Source: an uncultured bacterium (GTDB lineage: Bacteria; Pseudomonadota; Gammaproteobacteria; Burkholderiales; Burkholderiaceae_F). From it: a DNA stretch of 10,587 nt. The stretch is from NCBI GenBank assembly GCA_905215795.1, contig CAJMRV010000040.1:1-10587 (forward strand). The letters run 5' to 3'. Shown piece after piece: positions 6,312 to 10,587 of this stretch. Made by a program: the position numbers and the translations under genes. Below the pieces are notes generated by a model. It was not told the DNA's origin, made no database searches, and saw only the letters and a program-made list of their open reading frames with translations. The number at the start of each line of letters is the position of its first letter. Within the stretch, counting starts at the first letter, position 1.

Positions 6312-6337
6312 CGTCCGCCGCCTTCCGACGGCGGACG
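6312..6337 (-). other. Stem-loop just after the second transporter stop
   Basis: CGTCCGCCG (6312-6320) pairs with CGGCGGACG (6329-6337), a 9-bp stem with an 8-base loop, 8 bases after the stop codon. Without a U-tract it is not an ordinary intrinsic terminator; it would suit 3'-end protection or transcript processing. Confidence 0.6.
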
Positions 6338-6344
6338 GGGCTCT

Positions 6345-7682
6345 TTAGAACCAGCCGGTCACGAGGACGACCGCGACGACGATCGGCGAGAGCACGAGCA
6401 TCGAGAAGCGCAGCACCTTGATGAGGGCGGGGTTCTCAGGACGGGCGCCGAAGGCGTCGTCCTTGATCTTCGGCCAGCAGAGCTTGCCGGCGAGGTACAG
6501 GATCACGAGGCCGCCGAGCGGAAGCGAGACGTTGCTCGTGAGGAAGTCGAAGATGTCGAAGAAGGTCTTGCCGTTGAAGAACGTGACGTCCGAGAGCACG
6601 CCGAAGGAGAGGCACGGGAGCATGCCCACGACGGCGAGCGAGAGCGTCGAGACGACGGCCGCCTTCGGGCGCGAGAGCTTCTTCTCGTCGACGAGGAAGG
6701 CCATGATGATCTCGAGCTGCGAGACGGAGCTCGTCACGGCGGCCACGATGATCAGCAGGTAGAAGGCGATCGAGAGGATGTGGCCCATCGGGAGCTGTGC
6801 GAACACGGCGGGCATCGTCATGAACGTGAGGCCCGGGCCGCCGGCGGGTTCGAGACCGAAGGCGAAGACGGCGGGCATGATCATGAGGCCGCCCAGGAGC
6901 GAGGCGATGCAGGTGAGCACCGTGATCTGGAAGCACCCCGAGACGAGGTTCGTCTTCTCACTCAGGTAGGAGCCGTAGGTGAGCATGCACCCGCAGCCCA
7001 CGGCGAGCGAGAAGAACGTGAAGCCCATGGCCTGCAGGCCGGCCTCCCACGTGAACTTGGCCGGGTCGAACTTGAAGAGGTACTCGACCCCCTCCATGGC
7101 GCCCGGGAGCGTCAGGCCGCGCCCGATCAGCACGCACATCAGGATGAAGAGGAGCGGCATGAGGAACTTCGAGACGCGCTCGATGCCCTTGGTGACGTCG
7201 AAGGCCACGATGAAGCAGTTGATCGCGAGGAAGAGCCACTGGAAGCCCAGGGCCGTCACCGGGTTGGAGGTGAGCGAGGCGAAGTGCGCCCCGAGGGCCT
7301 CGCGGTCGGTGATCAGGGTCGAGCCCGTCAGGGCGTCGACGAAGTACGAGAGCGACCAGCCGCCGATCGCCGAGTAGAAGCTCAGCACGAGGAAGCCCGT
7401 GAGCACGCCGATGTATCCCCAGGGCACCCACTTGGGACCCGCCAGGTTGCGGTAGGCCGTCACGATGCCGCCCTTGCCGGCGCGCCCGAGGGCGACTTCG
7501 GCGATCAGCAGGGTGAAGCCCACGGTGAAGGTGAGCAGGATGTACGGGAACAGGAACGCGCTCCCGCCGTTGTTGCCCACCATGTAGGGGAATTTCCAGA
7601 TGGCTCCGAGCCCGACGGCCGCCCCGGTGCTTGCCAGGACGAACCCGATTCTCGAAGTCCAGTTCTTGCGTGTGCTGCTCAT
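6345..7682 (-). CDS. NSS-family sodium-dependent transporter, second of four
   Basis: A paralogue of 445 residues with about 11 membrane helices. Seen: helix-1 GAAVGLGAIWKFPY (20-33), where the others have GSA; helix-3 FYSAIGGW (102-109); helix-6 SLAVGCGCMLTYGSY (225-239); and helix-8 AAVTSSVS. The helix-6 substrate segment carries two cysteines (GCGC) not found in the sisters, and the extracellular loop after helix 1 reads MVGNNGG where the third and fourth genes have MAGTNGG. Both point to a distinct substrate. A GGAGAG site lies about 10 bases before the ATG at 7682. It is 165 bases from the first gene and 103 from the third. Sodium symport is inferred from family membership; the substrate is unknown. 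Confidence 0.95.
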   Translation of the reverse strand: MSSTRKNWTSRIGFVLASTGAAVGLGAIWKFPYMVGNNGGSAFLFPYILLTFTVGFTLLIAEVALGRAGKGGIVTAYRNLAGPKWVPWGYIGVLTGFLVLSFYSAIGGWSLSYFVDALTGSTLITDREALGAHFASLTSNPVTALGFQWLFLAINCFIVAFDVTKGIERVSKFLMPLLFILMCVLIGRGLTLPGAMEGVEYLFKFDPAKFTWEAGLQAMGFTFFSLAVGCGCMLTYGSYLSEKTNLVSGCFQITVLTCIASLLGGLMIMPAVFAFGLEPAGGPGLTFMTMPAVFAQLPMGHILSIAFYLLIIVAAVTSSVSQLEIIMAFLVDEKKLSRPKAAVVSTLSLAVVGMLPCLSFGVLSDVTFFNGKTFFDIFDFLTSNVSLPLGGLVILYLAGKLCWPKIKDDAFGARPENPALIKVLRFSMLVLSPIVVAVVLVTGWF

Positions 7683-7757
7683 TGGTCTAGTCTCTCCGTG
7701 AGTTCTTTGTGAGGAGCTGTTTGTTGTCAGAAAATTCGTCGTCCCGCTCCAATGACG

Positions 7758-7800
7758 AAACCCGGTTCATCCTCGTCGTGCCGATGATGAGTCCGGGTTT
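7758..7800 (-). other. Long stem-loop between the first and second transporter
   Basis: AAACCCGG (7758-7765) pairs with CCGGGTTT (7793-7800), with a further TCAT/ATGA pairing inside the loop. The minus strand continues TTTCGTC, too short for a confident terminator; the plus strand continues TTTCTTTC. It could be a weak attenuating terminator that lowers expression of the later genes. Confidence 0.5.
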
Positions 7801-7814
7801 CTTTCAGGCGGGCG

Positions 7815-7846
7815 CTTCATTCACGTCCGGAAACGGACTCCTGAAG
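7815..7846 (-). other. Two-step hairpin right after the first transporter stop
   Basis: An inner stem GTCCG/CGGAC (7825-7838) and an outer stem CTTCA/TGAAG (7815-7846) are separated by an asymmetric internal loop. It starts 2 bases after the stop codon and has no U-tract. Confidence 0.4.
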
Positions 7847-7847
7847 T

Positions 7848-9182
7848 TTAGCCGAACACGCCCTGGTAGAGCGCCACCGCCACGAGGATCGGGGCGAGGA
7901 AGGCGATCATCACGCGGATCGTGGTGAGCACGCCGTTGCCGTAATGGTTGACGCTCGAGAGCTGTTCGCGGATCTTCGGCCAGGCGATCCAGCCGGCGAG
8001 CACCGCGACGGCGAGGCCGCCAAGGGGCATCATGAAGTTCGTGCAGACGTAGTCGAGGATGTCGAAGAAGGTCTTGCCGGCGACCGTGAAGCCGGACCAA
8101 GGGCCGAAGCTCAGCGCGGAGGCGCCGCCCAGGAAGAAGAGGGTGACCCAGTTCAGGGCGACCGCGGCCTTCCTCGAGAGGTGGACTTCGTTCTGCAGGA
8201 ACGAGGTGACCACTTCAAGGAGCGAGACGGCGCTCGTGAGTGCGGCGACGAGCAGGCACACGTAGAAGAGCAGTGCGAAGACGGCGCCGAAGGGGACCTT
8301 CGAGAAGATGAGCGGGACGGTCACGAAGACGAGGCCGGGGCCGCCGTTGGGTTCGAGACCGAAGGCGAACACGGCGGGCATGATCATGAGGCCCGCGAGG
8401 AGCGCCGCCTGGATGGCGAGGACCGCGACCCAGAGCGAGGCGTTCGGGATGCTCGTCTTGTCGGAGAGGTAGCTCCCGTAGGTCACGAGGATGCCCGCGC
8501 CCAGCGAGAGCGAGAAGAACGTGAAGCCCATGGCGTTGAGCACGGCCGAGCTCGTGACGTTCTCCCAGCTGAAGTTGAACAGGTACTCGACGCCCTGCCA
8601 GGCGCCGTCGAGCGTCAGGCCGCGCACGATGATGCAGAGCATCAGCACGAAGAGCGTGGGCATCAGATACTTGGAGACGCGTTCGATGCCCGCTTCGACG
8701 CCGAGGACGACGGTCGCGCAGGTGATCGTGAGGAAGACGAAGTGCCAGCCGACGTTCCTGTAGGGGTCGGCGACGAGGGCGCCGAAGGAGGCCTGCAGGG
8801 CCTGGGCGTCGCTCGTGGCGACGTTCCCGCCGATGGCGTCCCAGAGGTAGGAGACGCACCAGCCGCCCACAACCGAGTAGTACGACAGGATCACGTAGGA
8901 GGTCAGCACGCCGAGGGCCCCGATGATTCCGTAGAACGGGCCGCCCACGCGGCGCATGGCCGAGACGACCGAGCCGCGGCCGCGGCGGCCGATGGCGACT
9001 TCAGCCATCACGAGGGCGAGGCCGATCGTGAAGGTGAAGATGATGTACGGAATGATGAAGGCGGCGCCGCCGTTGGCACCGGCCCAGAACGGGAATTTCC
9101 AGATGGCCCCGAGGCCGATTGCGGAACCGGCCGATGCGAGGATGAACCCGAGGCGGGAGCTCCATTGCGCGTTGTTTGTCAT
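7848..9182 (-). CDS. NSS-family sodium-dependent transporter, first of four
   Basis: The promoter-proximal member of the array, with 444 residues and about 11 membrane helices. Seen: helix-1 GSAIGLGAIWKFPF (19-32) followed by WAGANGG, where its sisters have tyrosine and M(A/V)G(T/N)NGG; helix-3 YYSVVGGW (101-108); helix-6 SLSLGAGILVTYGSY (224-238); and helix-8 AALTSAVS (313-320), in which the Na2-site threonine and first serine are kept. Ala26 stands at the Na1-site asparagine position and Lys29 at the gate arginine. Only a weak AAGAG ribosome site lies before the ATG at 9182. The bulkier helix-6 residues (IL) suggest a different pocket from the second and third genes. It belongs to the bacterial subfamily with the GLGAIWKFP signature. 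The substrate cannot be told from sequence. Confidence 0.95.
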   Translation of the reverse strand: MTNNAQWSSRLGFILASAGSAIGLGAIWKFPFWAGANGGAAFIIPYIIFTFTIGLALVMAEVAIGRRGRGSVVSAMRRVGGPFYGIIGALGVLTSYVILSYYSVVGGWCVSYLWDAIGGNVATSDAQALQASFGALVADPYRNVGWHFVFLTITCATVVLGVEAGIERVSKYLMPTLFVLMLCIIVRGLTLDGAWQGVEYLFNFSWENVTSSAVLNAMGFTFFSLSLGAGILVTYGSYLSDKTSIPNASLWVAVLAIQAALLAGLMIMPAVFAFGLEPNGGPGLVFVTVPLIFSKVPFGAVFALLFYVCLLVAALTSAVSLLEVVTSFLQNEVHLSRKAAVALNWVTLFFLGGASALSFGPWSGFTVAGKTFFDILDYVCTNFMMPLGGLAVAVLAGWIAWPKIREQLSSVNHYGNGVLTTIRVMIAFLAPILVAVALYQGVFG

Positions 9183-9674
9183 ATGAGTCAGCTCTTGTTG
9201 TGTTGGAGACCTGGTTCTTCAATAGTTCGCCTTTCAAGAGGGCCGGCGGGAATGGAGGCGGCTAGGCGGTTCCGATTCATGGAAGAACCCGACGATGAAA
9301 AGGAACGCCTTTCCCGAGCCGCGGGCCTCGTCTTGTCGATGCTCCGGGCCTTCAGGTTCGGGAAAGACTCCTCTTTCACGGTGGATTGTATCCATACGCG
9401 CGTCATGGCTTGCGCAGCGCGCGGATTATCTAGGCTTTTATTGGTTTAAAAGGAGTCGCATAGGACTTATCGCCTAGGAGAAACATCCGTGATCGGCCGT
9501 TCCACCTAGGGGAAATCGGAGATGACGAAGTGGCGCCGCCGCTCTCCCTTCCTTTTGATTTACAAGAGTTTTTCCCGTTGCGGGGACCTCCCCGGCGCCG
9601 GGCATCCCTGAAGGGGGGCTTTCCCAACGTGCCCGATCGGCGTCGAGGACCCCCGTCGGGGACGTCCTTTCCCG
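9183..9674. other. Divergent control region between the transporter array and psd
   Basis: There is no convincing gene in about 490 bases. On the minus strand, candidate -10 boxes for the transporters are GATAAT (9430-9425) and TACAAT (9390-9385), neither with a good -35. Hairpins downstream of them include GAAAGA/TCTTTC (9362-9377) and a GGTTC...GAACC stem near 9270-9290, so the transporter mRNA may have a structured leader of about 200 bases. I could not match it to a known riboswitch. A perfect 12-base palindrome, CCCGGCGCCGGG, lies at 9591-9602. Confidence 0.45.
9456..9479. repeat. Direct repeat TCGC(A/C)TAGGA, 14-base period
   Basis: TCGCATAGGA (9456-9465) and TCGCCTAGGA (9470-9479) differ at one base and are spaced 14 bases apart. 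A related CCTAGG occurs at 9505-9510 and TCTAGG at 9429-9434. They sit just upstream of the candidate transporter -10 at 9430-9425, where an activator could bind. No known operator is recognised. Confidence 0.4.
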
Positions 9675-9680
9675 TATAAT
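9675..9680 (+). promoter_or_regulatory. -10 box of the psd promoter
   Basis: A perfect TATAAT in very GC-rich DNA, 130 bases before the psd start. No TTGACA-like -35 is found at 16-18 bases upstream, the same pattern as the rlmD-unit promoter. Transcription would start near 9687. Confidence 0.55.
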
Positions 9681-9717
9681 GAGGGCGTCGGAGAGGCGTG
9701 GAGTTCCGGGGAGGACC

Positions 9718-9731
9718 CGGCGGCGCCGCCG
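9718..9731 (+). other. Perfect 14-base GC palindrome in the psd leader
   Basis: CGGCGGCGCCGCCG is self-complementary and sits about 30 bases after the predicted start point, within a leader of roughly 120 bases. It could fold in the RNA or bind a dimeric protein. No function is recognised. Confidence 0.35.
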
Positions 9732-9810
9732 ACGGTGCGCCAGAGGGACCGCCCGAGGCGGGGAGCCCCGCGCGCCATCCACCCGAACAGTCATTACACC
9801 GAGTACGCTT

Positions 9811-10458
9811 GTGAACACACGTCTGTACCCCCATCCCTTCTTCGCCCGCGAGGGCCGTCCGTTCATCTACGGCGGCATCGCCGTGACGCTTTTCTTCTGG
9901 CTCTGCTCGCTCACGTTCCTCACCTGGATCGCCGGGCTTCTGACGCTCTTCTGCATCCAGTTCTTCCGCGACCCCGCCCGTGAGGCGCCCGAGGACCCGC
10001 GCGCCGTCGTGAGCCCCGTGGACGGCCGCGTCTGCAAGATCCAGGAGGCCAAGGATCCGCTCACCGGCGAGGACGTGCGCATGATCTCGATCTTCATGAA
10101 CGTCTTCAACGTGCACAGCCAGAAGGCGCCCGTCGCCGGCCGCGTCGAGGAGATCCGCTACACGCCGGGGCTCTTCCTCAATGCCGACCTCGACAAGGCG
10201 AGCACCGACAACGAAAGGAACGCCGTGCGCGTGACGACGCCCGAAGGCGTGAGCGTCACGTTCGTGCAGGTCGCGGGCCTGATCGCCCGCCGCATCCTCT
10301 GCTACGCCGAGGTCGGCAGCGACCTTCAGCGCGGCGAACGCTACGGCTTCATCCGCTTCGGCTCCCGCGTGGACGTCTACCTGCCGCTCGACGCGGAGGT
10401 GGCCGTCACAATCGGCGACAAGGTGACCGGCGTCGCCTCGACGATCGCCCGTCTCTGA
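9811..10458 (+). CDS. psd: Phosphatidylserine decarboxylase proenzyme (short type)
   Basis: Psd decarboxylates phosphatidylserine to phosphatidylethanolamine at the inner membrane, the last step of phosphatidylethanolamine synthesis. The proenzyme cleaves itself between a glycine and a serine, and the serine becomes the pyruvoyl cofactor. The 215 residues include a membrane stretch at about 19-50, the core motifs MNVFNVHSQ (96-104) and LDKASTDNERNAV (127-139), and the cleavage motif RFGS, Gly184-Ser185. This matches the short form of about 215 residues, not the roughly 320-residue E. coli enzyme, and resembles Burkholderiales Psd closely. I chose the GTG at 9811 because family members begin just before YPHPxxxREGxPF; the ATG at 9679 overlaps the -10 box and would add a low-complexity arginine-rich tail. 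Its ribosome site is weak. It is transcribed alone and ends at the terminator at 10495-10531. Confidence 0.95.
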   Translation: MNTRLYPHPFFAREGRPFIYGGIAVTLFFWLCSLTFLTWIAGLLTLFCIQFFRDPAREAPEDPRAVVSPVDGRVCKIQEAKDPLTGEDVRMISIFMNVFNVHSQKAPVAGRVEEIRYTPGLFLNADLDKASTDNERNAVRVTTPEGVSVTFVQVAGLIARRILCYAEVGSDLQRGERYGFIRFGSRVDVYLPLDAEVAVTIGDKVTGVASTIARL

Positions 10459-10462
10459 TAGA

Positions 10463-10485
10463 GGAGCGTCGCCGACGCTCCTTTG
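10463..10485 (+). other. Stem-loop directly after psd
   Basis: GGAGCGTC (10463-10470), loop GCC, GACGCTCC (10474-10481): a perfect 8-bp stem followed by only TTTG. It may be a weak first terminator or a 3'-protecting hairpin ahead of the stronger terminator 14 bases later. Confidence 0.55.
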
Positions 10486-10494
10486 AAGGAAATC

Positions 10495-10531
10495 ATCCCG
10501 GCCGTCCCTCGGTGGACCGCCGGGATTTTTT
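10495..10531 (+). terminator. Intrinsic terminator of psd
   Basis: ATCCCGGC (10495-10502) pairs with GCCGGGAT (10519-10526), extended by GTCC/GGAC across a C-C mismatch, followed by six Ts (10526-10531). The group IIC intron begins four bases after the T-tract. Confidence 0.92.
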
Positions 10532-10534
10532 GCG

Positions 10535-10587
10535 GTGCGCTGGGCATGCGCAGTATCTAAAGGGTGAAAGTCCCGAAGGGCGGGAAG
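10535..10587 (+). mobile_element. Group IIC intron, 5' end (continues past the window)
   Basis: Group II introns are self-splicing RNAs and retroelements, usually carrying a reverse transcriptase/maturase. From 10535 the DNA reads GTGCGCTGGGCATGCGCAG, then TCTAAAGGGTGAAAGTCCC, then GAAGGGCGGG. This follows, element for element, the 5' end of class C introns such as the Oceanobacillus iheyensis one: GTGNGC, GGCATG, GCAGT, CTA, AGGGTGA, AGTCCCGAA. Class C introns insert just behind intrinsic terminator stems, in the same direction, which is the position seen here. Only 53 bases are visible, so I cannot say whether the intron is complete or encodes a maturase. Confidence 0.85.

Noticed and set aside
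9188..9406. A 72-codon minus-strand frame ending 5 bases before the first transporter start.
   Set aside because: No ribosome site, arginine- and serine-rich composition typical of chance frames in GC-rich DNA, and no recognised domain. The tight spacing to the transporter start is noted but not enough.
9679..9810. An upstream ATG that would lengthen Psd by 44 residues.
   Set aside because: It overlaps the TATAAT promoter box and adds an arginine-rich stretch absent from the family; the GTG at 9811 gives the normal N-terminus.

Overview
The window is GC-rich DNA from what looks like a betaproteobacterium of the order Burkholderiales, probably a gut lineage such as Sutterellaceae. The main support is the phosphatidylserine decarboxylase at the right end, whose sequence closely resembles the short Burkholderiales Psd. 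The organism name is an inference from family memory, not from a search. Nearly all genes are on the minus strand; only psd and the element after it are on the plus strand.

Left end (1-1310): the first 159 codons of trpD (anthranilate phosphoribosyltransferase) start at a GTG at 479 and run off the window. The 440 bases before it are an untranslated leader that I read as a T-box riboswitch with a UGG (Trp) specifier, followed by two intrinsic terminators in series. A sigma70 promoter (TTGACA, 18 bases, TATGGT) precedes the leader. T-boxes are mainly a Gram-positive device, and this TrpD also reads like a clostridial protein, so a trp segment may have been acquired together with its riboswitch. 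This is the most interesting part of the window.

Middle left (1150-3241): a two-gene unit encodes a 120-residue three-helix membrane protein of unknown function and, overlapping it by 13 bases, an RlmD-type 23S rRNA m5U methyltransferase. It has a promoter at its head and two strong terminators at its end.

Middle (3326-9182): four consecutive paralogous transporters of the neurotransmitter:sodium symporter (NSS/SLC6, LeuT-fold) family, all minus strand, with 97-165 base gaps. Each gap contains GC-rich stem-loops but no good intrinsic terminator; a clear terminator appears only after the fourth gene. They look like one amino-acid uptake unit made by gene duplication, and their helix-6 substrate segments differ.

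Right end (9183-10587): a roughly 490-base region carries the divergent control of the transporter array and of psd, followed by psd itself and its terminator. Just after the T-tract comes the 5' end of a group IIC intron, a retroelement class known to insert behind intrinsic terminators. The intron continues beyond the window.
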